Positions 45,009-57,500 of a stretch of DNA of 64,000 nt are shown here, one piece after another. The position numbers and the translations under genes are program-made. Each line of letters opens with the position of its first letter. Positions within the stretch are counted from its first letter, which is position 1. The notes beneath the pieces are model-generated. The model was not told where the DNA came from. It worked only from the letters and a program-made list of their open reading frames with translations, and searched no databases. Source of the stretch: Punctularia strigosozonata HHB-11173 SS5. Taxonomy: Eukaryota > Basidiomycota > Agaricomycetes > Corticiales > Punctulariaceae. The stretch lies in assembly GCF_000264995.1 (NCBI RefSeq), contig NW_006767434.1:1762004-1826003 (forward strand). The letters are read 5' to 3'.

Positions 45009-47192
45009 ATGTCGTCGCGCAGCCCCAGCCTCGGGAAGGGACCGCGTTCGCCCTTTCACGAAGGTGTTCACTTTGGGAGACTACATGAGCTGCTATTCAT
45101 CATTGTCATAAGCTGTGAGTACGCTTCGAGAAGCTGCTTCTCAGTTACAGGTCTGACCGATTTCCAGGCGGACAACTAGTAAGACATCAAACTACGTTGT
45201 GATAGACATCGACCCTGAACTATGTTATAGTTCACGCAAGCCAGCCTAGGCCAGGTCGTTGTACCACTGGAGATCATTGCCAAGTCCTTGGGAACGTCTG
45301 ACCCCGCTCAAGAGTCATGGACGATCGCCGCCTATTCCCTCACCGTGGGGACGTTCGTTCTGCCCGCAGGCAGATTGGGCGACATGTACGGCCACAGGAG
45401 GATATTACTCGCGGCGTACATGTGGTTTGCGCTCTGGTCTCTCATATCTGGGTTCTCCGTGTACGCGCGGTCGGTGATCATGTTTGATGTCTGTCGGGCC
45501 ATGCAGGGCATCGCACCGGCAGCAGTTCTCGTCAACAGTGTCGCTATCCTGGGACGTACATACCTACCAGGACCCCGTAAAAACTACGCGTTCGCCATCT
45601 TCGCCGCTGCGGCACCCAACGGCTTTCTAGTTGGATGTGAGTTCATCGCCGAAATACATGGCGCACCACGATTAACTTTCTCCCAGCGGTGTTCTCGAGC
45701 CTATTCGCACAGTTCCTGTGGTGGCCGTGGGCGTTTTGGTCCGAGGCGATCGCGTGCCTCGTAATGGTACCCGCCGTGTACTTCGTCATCCCTGCAGACG
45801 TTGTTCTGGACGCACCCGATCCAGAAACAGATGTAGCAGCGTCGTCTGCATCTTCTGTTTCTTCGGAAATCACTGCAGGACCTCGGTTTGACTGGTTGGG
45901 CACTGTGCTCGGCATCAGCGGCCTCGTTCTCGTCAACTTCGCCTGGAATCAGGCGCCAGTCGTAGGCTGGCCGACGCCGTACACATATGCGCTTCTCATC
46001 GTGGGCATCATCCTCGTTTGCGCGTTCCTGGTGGTCGAAAGTCGCGTTCACGGCGCTCTCGTACCAACAAAAATATGGAATCGACGTATCAGCATGATGC
46101 TGGCTTGCATGTGAGTCGCGTTGTTGTGACCATTCGGAACAGCAGATCTGATTACTCTCTTTGATATCAGTGTCTTAGGATGGTCCACCTTCGTGAGTTG
46201 GTCGTTCATCTCCATGGTACTCGCGTTCCTGATAGTTCCGTCCTGTAGGGCATCTGGAATTTCTACGGCATTCGCTTCTTGATCCAGATGCGAGAGAACA
46301 CGCCACTGGGGGCCGTCGCGGACTTCGTCCCATCTGGTGTTGCGGGTGCGATCGCGACGGTACTGACTGGCTTTCTCTTGCCAATGTGCGTACACTGACC
46401 TTCTATTGATCACTGTTCACCGTACCAACCGATTATTTTATAGTATCGGCCCGTCCTTTGTCATGGTTCTTGCACTCTGCGCCTTTTGTGTTGCGACCAT
46501 CCTGTTCGCAACCGCCCCGATACATCAAACGTACTGGGCTCAGACGTTCGTGAGCATCATCATCGCTCCGTAAGCCTTCACCTCGCCTCACGCCAATTAA
46601 ACACTGATCTGTTTCATCCCTTCTTACCCTCCCATATGGATTAGATTCGGCATGGATATGAGGCAAGTATCGCGGGAAAATGGACTTTGGCTGCTATTTA
46701 ACTAGATTACCTCGTAGCTTTCCAGCAGCATCTCTCGTCGCCAGCAATTCTGTTCAACGTCATCAACGTGAGTAACTCCGTTGTTATGTGAAGATACGTG
46801 TTCACAGAATGGTAAAAACTCATTAGAGGGAATGTATGTGTTCATCCATTAAAGTCCTGAGAAGCATTGCTCATTGAACCCTTGAGTACAGTGCTGCCAG
46901 CCTTGTCAACACTTTCGTCAACTATTCTGTGTCCTTGGGACTTGGCTTCGCCGGCACCGTAGAGACGCAGCTTAACCGAGGAGGTAAGACGAAAGCCGAC
47001 GTCCTGCGCGGCTATCGCTCCGCCTTCTACTTGGGTATCGGGTTTTCGTCCCTAGGCATCGGTGTCGCCCTGCTCAACGTGGCGCTGGATCATCGCGCCA
47101 ATCGGAGGGTGAAAGCGAACCCGGAACTAGTAGAAAAGCACGCACAAAGCTCGCAGCATGGCGATGGACCCGAGACACGGTCTCACGCATAG
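45009..47192 (+). CDS. MFS drug/solute transporter, 14-TM type
   Basis: Major facilitator carrier related to fungal aminotriazole-resistance and low-affinity ammonium-type exporters (DHA2-like), plasma or vacuolar membrane. Landmarks: CGQLFTQASLGQVVVPLEII, the loop RLGDMYGHRR, GIAPAAVLVNSVAILG, GPRFDWLGTVLGISGLVL, GIWNFYGIRFLIQ, AASLVNTFVNYSVSLGLGF. Many short exons: an 18-nt exon at 46645-46662, a GC-AG intron at 46663-46717, and a 7-nt exon AGGGAAT at 46827-46833 that is needed to read HQQGIAASLVNT. The start ATG 45009 leads a Ser/Pro/charged cytoplasmic N-terminus. No stop remains. Substrate unknown. Confidence 0.85.
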
Positions 47193-47734
47193 AGCAGACT
47201 CTGGTAGCATCCGCCAGTAGAAGCAACGAGTCTGGGGCTGAGTCTCGCAATCATATCAGAACATATCTAGTATTTCATAGAGCACATAGTCCAATATTTT
47301 ACCCTGTATTACATTGCATTTGATACGCGGTTATTTTCGTTTATATCGAGGCAACTAACTTGCCACCGTTCAATACCCTGTCTACCATTCTCTCCGATGA
47401 ACCTAGGTAACGACCAGGATCGCACAGCTTCTGAAGCTGCTCCGCGGATAACCGATGATTGACATATACCTATGTTGCTCAGTCTATCGAGGATGCTTTT
47501 CCCCAACCACTTTTTTCCCACTGGGTTTTAGTGGGGGGGTTTTTAGTGCGCCGACATGGATCGACTATAGCGCAGGTAGGGGCCTGAAGAGGTCAGGACT
47601 CTGGGGTAGAACAGATAGTACGATACACCTGGAGTAGGGTATACAGTACGATACACATTCATGTAATTATGCACACTCTGGTCGAAGCGGTGTGTTGGCT
47701 CATAGAGCGGACGGGAACCGTGTAGACCAGGGTG

Positions 47735-47827
47735 TCCCGGCTCGCCACTAGTGCGAGGCCCTGGGGCCCGGCTGTTCCGGTATTGGGACCGCGCCGGTTA
47801 ATACTACCTACCTACTACCTACCTACC
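47735..47827 (+). repeat. SINE-like dispersed repeat, diverged copy C
   Basis: CGGCTGTTCCGGTATTGGGA at 47769-47788 corresponds to CGGCTGTTCCGCTACCGGGA of copies A and B, and the unit again ends in (CTAC)n after a few bases. Divergence is clear, so this copy is older. Upstream, GACATGGATCGA near 47555 resembles GACATGGATCGA near 60807, which suggests the full element is about 250-290 bp. The tail supplies the stop codon of the lyase on the opposite strand. Confidence 0.6.
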
Positions 47828-49424
47828 ACTATTCAAAACCTTCTGGTCTTCAAGAAGCAGCTCGTACAGCGGCCGCCCCTCGGTGGCCGATCGATGACAC
47901 AGGTCATACACAAGATCGTGTGCGACCTGTCTTCCCAGAAAAGGGCCCAATCCCATCATGACAGCCTCGCTACAGATTGCGCCACGAGTGAGATCCAGGT
48001 TCCGCCGCATCGCATCCTCGTGCACCTCTAGGCCGTCGAGGACGTCTCGCGTTTGAATGAGGCAAGCATGGGCGAGAGTGCAAATCTGCGGCAACACGAT
48101 CCATTCGATTTCCCATGGTCCCGTCGAGCGTTCGTGGTCCTCCACCATAGCGTCATACAACGCAGCGCTTAGCTGTCGGACGGTGCTCGCCATAGCGGTG
48201 ATGTACACGCTTGATATAGGATTCCTCTTCTGCGGCATGGTTGACGACGAGCCTCGATGGGGGACGTACGGCTCGCTGGCCTCGCCGACCTCGTTTTGCA
48301 TCAGGAGCTTGAGGTCCGTCGCGAACTTGGCGCAGGTCCCAGTCACAAGGGCAAAGAACCCGCCGCATTCGGCGATGCGGTCTCGTTCCGTGTGCCATGC
48401 GATCTCCGGCACACCCAGGCCCAGTTCAACGGCGACCTCATGCTGGCACCGCAGCGCGATGTCGCTTTCTCCCGAAGGGCTTAATGTAGCGAGCGTACCG
48501 GCGGCCCCAGAGAAGTCCAGTACCAGCAGTCGCGGAAGAAGCTCGGCCAGCCGCGTACGGTGGCGTTCGAATGTCGCGAGCAGCCTCGCAAGCTTGAAGC
48601 CAAATGAAATGGGGACGGCTTGCTGCAGATTCGATCGCCCTGCCATCGGGGTGGATCTGTATTTTGCGCAGAGAACACGCAAGCTGGAAGTAATTTGATC
48701 GAGCGAAGCGGAGACGAGTTCCATGGTGTCACGAAGTTGGAGGACGGTAGCAGTATCGGTCACGTCCTGAGATCATCGAGGGAGGTTACAACACAGACGC
48801 CGCGAAATATGGCAATTGTGCTTACCTGGGTTGTTGCGCCCCAGTGAGCCCATTCACCTAGCCCATCTTCAATCTCATTGACGGAAGTAACTAACTGCTT
48901 GACCACAGGTAGGACGGGGTAGCCAATAAGCTTCGTCTGCCTAAAATCGGTGAGAAGACTTATTAGCAAGTCCCTATTTTGGAGTTTAGGGTGCATAGTG
49001 TCAGTGCGAGAGCACTAGATGTGCTAGATTATCCATGTACTCCTGATCAAAGGTTCGGAGTGCGGCAACCATTCCAGGATTCGACCATCAGAGAGTACCA
49101 GGGGGTAGCACGTCCATCGCAGCTTGCAGCTGGGGGAAAGGCATCCTACTCACTCCTCCAGCTTGACCCAATCGATAAGTTCCAGAGAACACCTTTCAGA
49201 TATAGCTTGCGCTGCATGTTTTGGTATGATTTCCAAGCGTGCCTGCGCTCGTGCCAAAGCAGCTATGTCGTAGGTTGGCATGAACTCTTGTAGGATAAGC
49301 CCATGCCTTCGATACCTTCGAAGTTCAAGTAATATTGCGTTCTGCGCTTGTCATTCCATATCTGTGCGCTCTCCGGTGTAGAGAATATGGTCCTGAAGAT
49401 GACAGAGTCGGCCACAGAGGTCAT
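47819..49424 (-). CDS. Fumarase/aspartase-superfamily lyase (PcaB/adenylosuccinate lyase-like)
   Basis: Exons start at 49424 with MTSVADSVIFRTIFSTPES and join Y-Y-L-N-F-E|AALARAQARLEI, KLEE|QTKLIGYPVLPVV, GATTQ|DVTDTATVLQLRD and run to the stop. Superfamily signature SSTMPQKRNPISS (GSSxMPxKxNP) and the region GEWAHWGATTQ are intact. Enzymes of this group split fumarate or a similar product from a substrate by beta-elimination; the closest pattern is 3-carboxymuconate cycloisomerase/adenylosuccinate-lyase-like, so aromatic-acid catabolism is possible but unproven. The last codons (LNSGR, stop) run into a (CTAC)n repeat tail, whose complement GGTAGGTAG provides the TAG. Confidence 0.82.
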
Positions 49425-49851
49425 AACGAGCTGCTGCCTTCCGACGACGAGAAGGGAAAATGTGTGAAAACAGAAAACGGGCCGCTCCGGATCCGTGCTA
49501 AGTTCAGCTCGCTCATCCTTGGCTCAGCTGGTCTCGAAACAGGCCTCAGGTTACACTTGCACTTCAACATCACTGCGCACCGATGTTCTGGACATCCGCC
49601 ATAGCCCCAGCGAAAATAATTCATTCGGAGTACAGTTGCCGTGCTACCCTACTAGATCTGGACAACTCATTCTGTACGGTACGAATCGCCAGAGAAACAG
49701 GATGGCATGCTCGAAAACACTAACATGTCATCACATCGGAACATCGAGACACCGTAACAAGCAGGACAGAACCAGTCAGGCGCGACCAGCCCGGCAGCTA
49801 GTAAACGAACTGTTGCGTGCAGGTCAGAATCTGACGCGCCTAGCTCAGATG
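49425..49851. other. Intergenic between lyase and velvet factor
   Basis: About 430 bp on the promoter side of the lyase. Nothing recognised. Confidence 0.5.
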
Positions 49852-50912
49852 CTAAGTAAAGTCTGCTTCTGAGTCCGATTCCCTATGTCGCCTGCGGTCT
49901 GTCTCTCGCACTTTCACGTCGACATGGGTGGTGATAGCGATGTTCTGACAATATCGTTCGTATTGTTCGCCACAACGAACATCCGGCACTCACCCTAGTA
50001 AGGTCCGTAGACCTACCAAGTCCTGGAAATTCTCGAGCTGACCAAATCCTGAACACGTCTCCGTAGCATTCTGCTAGAACCGGGATGGCCTCGAGTCCCA
50101 ACGCCTGAGCTCGAACATGGCACATTCGGTATCTCAGACAAAATCTTCCTTCTGCCTTCACAGAAATATCCTAGCGCGAGGAGACACGGTGAGCTCGTCT
50201 TCTAGCAGTAGCATAGTACATCCGCACCGGAAATGGGAACACAATGCGTTTCTTTCCCTGATACTCGATCTTGACGGCTTCCACGAAATGGTTACCTGAC
50301 AGATCCGAGGTTCGCAGTGCCTGGCGATGAATGGGATAGTTGTTGGTCAATGCGAGAGCGTCTCCAGGTTCGGCAATGGTCAGCTCTCCAGGAACGTCTT
50401 GCATGTCGGATTCGGAGCCATCAGCTTCAATGGCGGCAATGGGAGGAAGACTGATGTCCTCACCCTCAACCACCGTTGTCGGCACCGCAAATAGGTCTAC
50501 GTAACATACCATGCCCTCGGTTGGAATGTCACTGAAATGAAAATTAGTGGGTGAGCACGTTGATCCTGTGGTAGAGAACATACTCCAGCTGTTGAATCTC
50601 TTCCTCCGCGGCATCAGGCTCTTTATTGTCCCGAACATGGAAGAAAGTGGCAGACGCTACGGGCGGAGGATCGATCTGTCCACTATTTGGTCACAGTGAA
50701 AAGGTCGAACAATGTGAGGACAGACTGGTCGACGATCTACCCATACCGACAATGTTAAGCCATTGTGTAACCCATAGGATGGCGACGACAGTACCATTGG
50801 CACCGCACTTGCGGCCATGCTCTGCCTTCTGCAGCTCTCGCAGCTCGGTGCGAATAGTGTGATGGGCGAAAGGGCCCGTAGAGAAAGTCACCGATCTGCC
50901 TATGACGGCCAT
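49852..50912 (-). CDS. Velvet-domain regulator
   Basis: Velvet proteins (VeA, VelB, VosA) are fungal-specific nuclear factors that couple light and development to secondary metabolism. Several exons: MAVIGRSVTFSTGPFAHHTI, REL QKAEHGRKCGAN, an 11-nt exon that supplies D-R-R-P, IDPPPVASATFFHVRDN, DDIPTEGMVCYVDLFAVP, a Ser/Asp-rich loop, NHFVEAVKIEYQGKKRIVFP, DISVKAEGRFCLRYRM, AIPVLAECYGDVFRIWSARE, FPGLGRSTDLTR and a charged tail NIAITTHVDVKVRETDRRRH. The order matches the velvet fold. Full length but short, more like VelB/VosA than VeA. Position next to the lyase and a carrier may be coincidence. Confidence 0.88.
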
Positions 50913-52170
50913 GTAGCTGGTGCAGTTCTTACGGCTTCGTGGTGTTGCACCCCCGGCTTATATGGCGAAAAAACAAGTGATGCACGCCACAAGCTCCGCA
51001 AACATGATGAGTGCATGAGTACGGGCAATTTGGCACGTTTGAACTCTCGAAGCTACCATCCGAGGACACGGAACCGAAACAAGGTACGTTTATCAGGAAT
51101 GTGACAGGACGTTGCGGGAGATACACAGGAATATATCCGCGTTCGCAGTAGCCGTCATTATTTGCGTGCTTGTTTCAGGGTCAGGGTATAGATACATCGG
51201 TGCTAATGGACAGGTCGAGTGCTTTGACGTCCGCGCGCCTATTTCAGTCGCATCGCGTTGTTGTAGATTGAATGATTCGGTACTTCTGATGGGCAGGAGC
51301 GATAGGTTGAGCCAACTTGCCGCATACGCAGCAGGACCGCAGGAATACGAGGCAGGCAGGCGGTATGCCGTACGCGCACCGGTCAACAACTGAATGCAAG
51401 GATGGTCGTTACGTCCCCTAGGGAGTTCAGACGCGAAATGCAGCTATAGTCAGGTACTCATCAAACGCGATAAGCTCCTCATCTTCTTCGGCATCGTTGC
51501 GTAGACAAGGTCGAGGAATCGACGATCTCCCTTACCTCACTCTGAACCTGAACTGTGATCCGCTCTCCTTCGTGGCGTCTAAGAAGGGTGCGCTTCCCCA
51601 ACTCCCCGGAACTTTGGAAGGTACCGAGAACACAAGGCGAGACGTCAGGGCCTTGCCCCTGATCCGGACCTGGCCGCGTCGATGTGCATTTCCTATGTGC
51701 AAACTTTGTTTTCGACATACGTTCGTGGAAATGTGTTGAATCTTTCGTGGAGGGGCTCGTTGTAGAAAATCTCTCTGCATGTATACCAAGTTTTCCAACG
51801 ATATCGCGCGCAAGAAATCGGCGATGGGATGAAGTGCAGCGGAGGCAACTTGTATGATGACATGACCGATCGAGAATAAGTCGAGAGCGACGATGATAAG
51901 GGAGCTTGAGTTCCCAGATATATATCGTGTATATCATTGCCACGTTCCGCAGGGTTTCCCAACTTAACGCAAATTACGGTGGTTGTGCGGGCATGAGTCG
52001 CGGAGATATGCATCACTGATGCTCTATGGATGGAGCGCCCCTTTTACTGCAGCCCCCGAAACTCGGGAGAGGATCGAGCTGAATGAGCTGGGGTAACCTG
52101 CACCGGGTGGCGGTGTGCTGACGATGCGTTTAATCTCCGGCCGGGGTCGTCCATGGCATTTGCGTTGCAG
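50913..52170. other. Intergenic, no gene supported
   Basis: About 1.26 kb. The plus-strand frame 51112-51393 contains one hydrophobic run (AFAVAVIICVLVSGSGY) and the minus frames around 51479-52016 have no recognisable pattern. I cannot connect them by splicing. It holds the velvet gene promoter. Confidence 0.4.
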
Positions 52171-54124
52171 CTAGGCTGTCCTAGCCTGCGCGGGCTTGGT
52201 AGGCATTGCCGGGCGTTCGTGTGCGGCCATAGGTCCGGGTTCTGCTACCAGTGGTGCGGCGCTCCGTCGGGTAGTGAAAAAACCAGCGAGCCGTACGCAT
52301 TGGCGTTTGATGTAACCTGGCGCTCGGACCAGGACCTTGAAAGATTGATGGACGATCCACACGATGTAGTTCAGTCCCATCACCAGGCCGAAGAAGAACA
52401 ACATGGTCAGCGTTGCGCTGGACCACATCTCGTATGCCACGCATACGAGGAAGAACATCAATGAGCTTGCTGAGATGATCAAGCATAGCGCAGGCACGCG
52501 GCTCGTCAGGCAGAAGAAGAAATAAGTGCCGTACGAGTCTAGGGCCAGTTGCTGTAATGCAGATCATGAGCACGCATAGAGAGATATTAGGTGAGCACGT
52601 ACCCGGAAGCGCTCCGCATCGACACCATGGTATCGTACGATGTAGAGGGCATCTATGCACAGCCCCACGCCCGATGAAACGCTCGCTGCGGCGACCGCAC
52701 GCTTGGAGAACGAGTCCATTGGGGATATTGAATCTGGAGAGAACCCGAAAACGGTCACGGCCAGGGTCGCAAGTGCGATAAGAAACATTCCGGATGCAGA
52801 CCACTCGGTCCGCAGACGCCCGAGCACACGTTCCACAGCTTCATCTGCTTCCGGACTTGTAAGCTCCGTACCGCGAAGCTCCGTGTAGAAAGAGAAGGAT
52901 GACACTGTCGACTGCGCAAGGGAGAGTGAACTAGAGGCGATCGAGTCCGCAAATGAAGCAGAAGATTGGACGCTGAACTGATCCGTGGAGTATTGAGGTA
53001 GTATACGAGCTGCGATGAACGACACGACACTGTACGGCGGTGGATGTAATGCCTTCTCTTCCAGGAGGTCAGATTCGGTCGCTTCGTCCTCATCGTAGCC
53101 AGGGAGGTCATTGCCTTCCTGGATGCCCATGGAGCTCTCGCCGTCGGTATCCAAGCACGATTCGTCAGAGGTGAAGATTTTGTAACCTCGAGGCTTCCTT
53201 CGACGTCGACGAATTTGTGCTTCCGGCTCCGCGTGAGTTTCAGAATATCCGTGATCTGTTTGGCTGCAATCGTCCGCGGGTTCAACTGAGTGGGGGTTAA
53301 GTCAGGAAGGCCAGCCCAAAGTGTGAACACATGATGGTTACCTGAGGCATCGGTACAATCAATTTTGTCTGAAAAGCCACCATCAAACCCATCTGATTCC
53401 TCGCACAGCGTCGTATCCTCCGTTGTCGACTGAGCCGTTGATATATGGGAGGTGGACGGTAGCAGAAGCTTCAATGTTATGGATGCACTTGTGGGGTGTT
53501 GACCTTTTCTCGGAACATTTGTCCCCGAACGGCACGAGCTGAGGCGGACATCGAGCCCTTTCCCTATCAAAACCGGTCGGTGATTTGGATTTTATGAACC
53601 GAGGGGCGGACATACTGGGATGCTGCCGATTCACTAACTCCTTCAGAGTGACCGACGTGGACGCGACGAGGACCGTTTTCCGCTTCTTCTTGCTCGGCGG
53701 TTTGTGCCAAACTCGGACCTCCAGCTTCGAATCCAACTTCGTCGGTTTCCTGGAGATGCACCTTCGTCACAGGTAACCCAGAACAAGACGAATGGCTTAC
53801 AAAGGGAGGTATGCCTTCTGGTTGGGGTTCTCCCCATTACATCCAAGGCAGATCTCGTACTGCGGATGCTGGTCGAAATCAATCGTGACGATGGGTCTCC
53901 ACGCCTTCTCCGGGCGAAGGAACGACAATCCTCGAGCACGGGAGACTTGAGAGACAATAGTCAGTCACTATCATTCCAAGAGGGCGCTGATTTTATACGC
54001 ACCTATCAGAGAAAGAGATCTAAACATTGAGTAAGATGTCAGAGTGCTACGACAGTCATGAGACGACTCGGACGAAGACGTACTCATGATTCGCCTCCGA
54101 CTCCATCCAGTATGACCTCGGCAT
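52171..54124 (-). CDS. C2-domain protein with C-terminal membrane segments
   Basis: One gene traced from about 54124 (or ATG 54106) to the stop at 52171. The N-terminal half is a C2 lipid- or calcium-binding fold: VSRARGLSF, PWRPIVTIDFDQHPQYEI-type strand (residues WRPIVTIDFDQHP), KLDSKLEVRVW, KKRKTVLVASTSVTLKEL and RKGLDVRLSS. A charged linker (QIRRRRRKPRGYKIF) precedes an acidic stretch (GYDEDEATESDLLEEKAL) and then hydrophobic helices MFLIALATLAVTVFGF, VAAASVSSGVGLCIDALYIV, ALCLIISASSLMFFLVCVAY and LTMLFFFGLVMGLNYIVWIV. A C2 domain ahead of multiple C-terminal helices suggests a membrane-contact or lipid-related protein; no family name. Confidence 0.75.
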
Positions 54125-54582
54125 CGTCAGCCGGTAAGGACTAGGGCTTTTGGGTATCGTTAGAAAAGAAAAAAGTAATGGGTATCGCGAGGCAGCAAGA
54201 GCGTAAAGTGGAGAGGTACTTGAAGCGTATTATAAGTAATTGAATCATGGCGATGCGGGTGCGCGCTATGCAGTGCTATCGCGGAGCCTGAGAAACGCAG
54301 CCTCTTTCCTCGTACCACGTCAAACCACGCCCTTGGCCTTCAACGCTGCGACATCTTGTATTCTAGAATGTACACATCAATATACACCCAGAAACCAATA
54401 CTCTCCGAATCAACCGAGTGACATCCATTTTCAATGAGCGCCAGCACGTTACATACATCAGTGATATTCATCCCAAACACATCACTACCCCGTCGCTTAC
54501 GTTAGCCACGTGGTCCGGCATCCCGAAGTTGCGTCTTACCTCGGCAACCTCAAAGTCACAATTCCTAGGTTGCGCTCCTACC
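54125..54582. promoter_or_regulatory. Divergent promoter region
   Basis: About 460 bp between the divergent C2/membrane gene and the Zn2Cys6 regulator; it must carry both promoters. No other gene. Confidence 0.5.
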
Positions 54583-57500
54583 ATGTCTTCGGGGGAAGGG
54601 GATCTTCAACCAGCATCCGTGCCCAAAGCCAAGCGAGTCAAGGCTGCCAAAGCATGCGATCTCTGTAGACAGAAGAAAAGTAAGGATATCAGTTTTGCCG
54701 TTTGGGGCTAGTCCTGATATAAGTTACCCACAGTTCGATGTGAGAACTGCATTAGAACTCGGCACAATCCCTCCAAGCTAACTGCCCGGAATTGAAGGTG
54801 ATGCCCAAGAAGGCTCCGGGTCTCGATGTTCTTACTGTGTAACGCATGGTTCGGAGTGTACCTTCGGATCTGAGAGAAAGGTGCGCATCGACCATTATCT
54901 CCATGTATCAGTTGTCTGAAATCCACCCAGCGTCCAGGGCGTCCCAACAAATATGTTGAAAGCCTGCAGAAACGCTTGAAACATCTGGAAGACGTTGTGC
55001 ATAACGTAGGCAGAAACGTGCTAGCCATTGTATCATCTAATCATTTGCTCCTAGCTTCGACCTGACATAGACCTTGCGCAGGAGCTGGACGCTCTTACTC
55101 TTGACTCCGACTCGGATGAGGCCCACTCGATTTTACCACATGTAGACTCGCAGACCAGCACAAAGCACACATCTTTTATCATGTCACCAACACTTCCCAA
55201 TCATGCTTCGCCCACCGATACCCACCTTCCGGATTCCAGCGATGATGAGGAGTTGGACCAGCGGGCTATTCGTCAACTTGTTAACCAGGCACATCATCGG
55301 CCTGGGGATACTTTCTTGGGCAAGTCGAGCGCGGTGCATTTCGTACACAACATTTACAAGAAGAAGTACGATGTCAAACCCGACGATGCCACTTTTCCCC
55401 AGACATATCAGAACTTCAGGGAGCGGTTTCGTGGAAGGGAGGAATTCTGGAGCCACCACCCAGTGCGTGCTCATTCACGAGTCCGCCGGACAGCCTCTGA
55501 CCTCCTTGCACAGTATATGATGCATGCCTTCAACGAAGACAGGCCCATACATTCCTTCCCTGTCCCACCTTTGATCACGCATTTAGTGGACATCTACTTC
55601 AACCGTATCAACCCCTTCCTACCTCTTCTCCATCGACCTACCTTCGAACGCGCTTTGGCAGACAATCTACATTTCAATGACTCCGGATTTGGATCGGTCC
55701 TCCTGCTTGTTTGCGCCAATGCAGCCCGGTACTCTGATGATCCTCGGGCTTTCGACCCAAAGCAACCTGAAGCCAGTGGTTGGGTGTGGTTTAACCAGGT
55801 CACGATTGCGAAGCATGTGGTAACGGGTGCTGCTCGATTACATGATTTGCAAATTTATGCGGTATGTCACGACCCATAGTCGCTCGTTCTTCGGTCCATT
55901 CACCCAATCTCCAGCTCGCTGTGACGTTCTTGAAGGTTTCCGTGCAGCCTCAAGCGTGCTGGGGAATGGTAGGGCTCGGGATTCGTCTTGCTGTAGACGC
56001 CGGTGTCCATCGTCGGAAGACCTACAAACTGGGGAACACCCCCGAGGGCGAACTGTGGAAACGCGCATTTTGGCACGTTGCCTCCCACCACAACGTGCAT
56101 GCAGGCTAAAGCTGACATAATACGCTAACCAGGATCCTGGTCCTCATCGATCGTCAGATTAGTTGCGCTATGGGCAGACCCTTCAGCATACAGGAAGAGG
56201 AGTGAGTCATGTTTGCAGTTGTACGTCTTCATGCCACCTCATAATACTCTCAGTATGGACGTTGATTACCCAGTCGAATGCGACGACGAGTACTGGGATG
56301 TTCCAGGACACGAGTTCGAACAGCCTCCGGGAAAACCCTCCTATGTATCGGCATTCATCCAAAACATGAAGCTGACCCATATTCTGGCGTTCGCGATGAG
56401 AACAATCGTGAGTGCGCAAGGGAAGTACCCTGAACAAACATGCTGAGGCAGCAAACCAGTATTCAATTGGCAAATCAAAGGCTCTCCTAGGTCTTGTGGG
56501 TGACGATTGGCAGGAGCGTACGATGGCTCAGCTCGACTCGGCATTGAACAGCTGGAAGAACTCATTGCCAACTCACTGTGAGCATTCAATCTTTTGCTAC
56601 GCGTGCGCAAGGTCACGAGTTTGCCAATAGTGCAGTGGCATCCCAATATCGAGGAGCCTCTCGCTCTGGAACAATCCGCCTATCTTTATACCTCTTACTA
56701 TCTGCTCCAAATCATCATCCATAGGCCATTCATCACACCGTCAAGTCGCTCCTCGCCGCTTTTCTTCCCTTCGCTTGCCATCTGCACTAGCTCTGCCCGT
56801 TCTTCCGCCCATCTCTATCAGGCGATGCAAAGACGGGGCTTCCAACCGTTTCCACAATCTGTGGTGCGTAACCTTCGCGCTGAACAACATCACATCGCCT
56901 CACGGCTTTCGTTGAGAATAGGCTTGCTTATGGATGAGTGGTATCGTCCTTTTCTTGAATTTATTAGGCTCCAGAAGATCAGGCAGAACCAAAGAGGCAG
57001 CGGAAACCAGAAAAGATGCACAGATTTGCCTGGATATCCTTGACGAGATGAAGGACAGGTTCGTCTATCCCGAAACCCGCTCTAACTCGTTGAATTTCGA
57101 GCTAAGGAATGAACGTAGATGGCCTATCTGCAAGGGAATGATGTCAGTTTCTGCATTGAAGCGTCTACACCCATGATTGATTTACCAACGCTGTAGATTA
57201 TCGCTAGAAGAACTGGCCAATACCGCCGACAATGTGCAACCTGTTCCGTCGGCAGCCGTTCCGCAGTCGAGTACGCAGAGTTCACCGTCGGAATCATCAA
57301 ACTCCGACGATTCTCCTTTGTCCACGGTAGCAACGCCGGAGATGTCAACGCACTATTATGCGGACCCAATCCAGTTGGCCGAACCAGAGTTATCACTGGG
57401 GCATGACCTTTACGATCCACAGTCCTACTGCGGTGCCGTTCCGCAACAGGCCGTTGCGTTTCCTCCGGATGGCAACCTGGCTAGCTCGCTCGCAGCTTCA

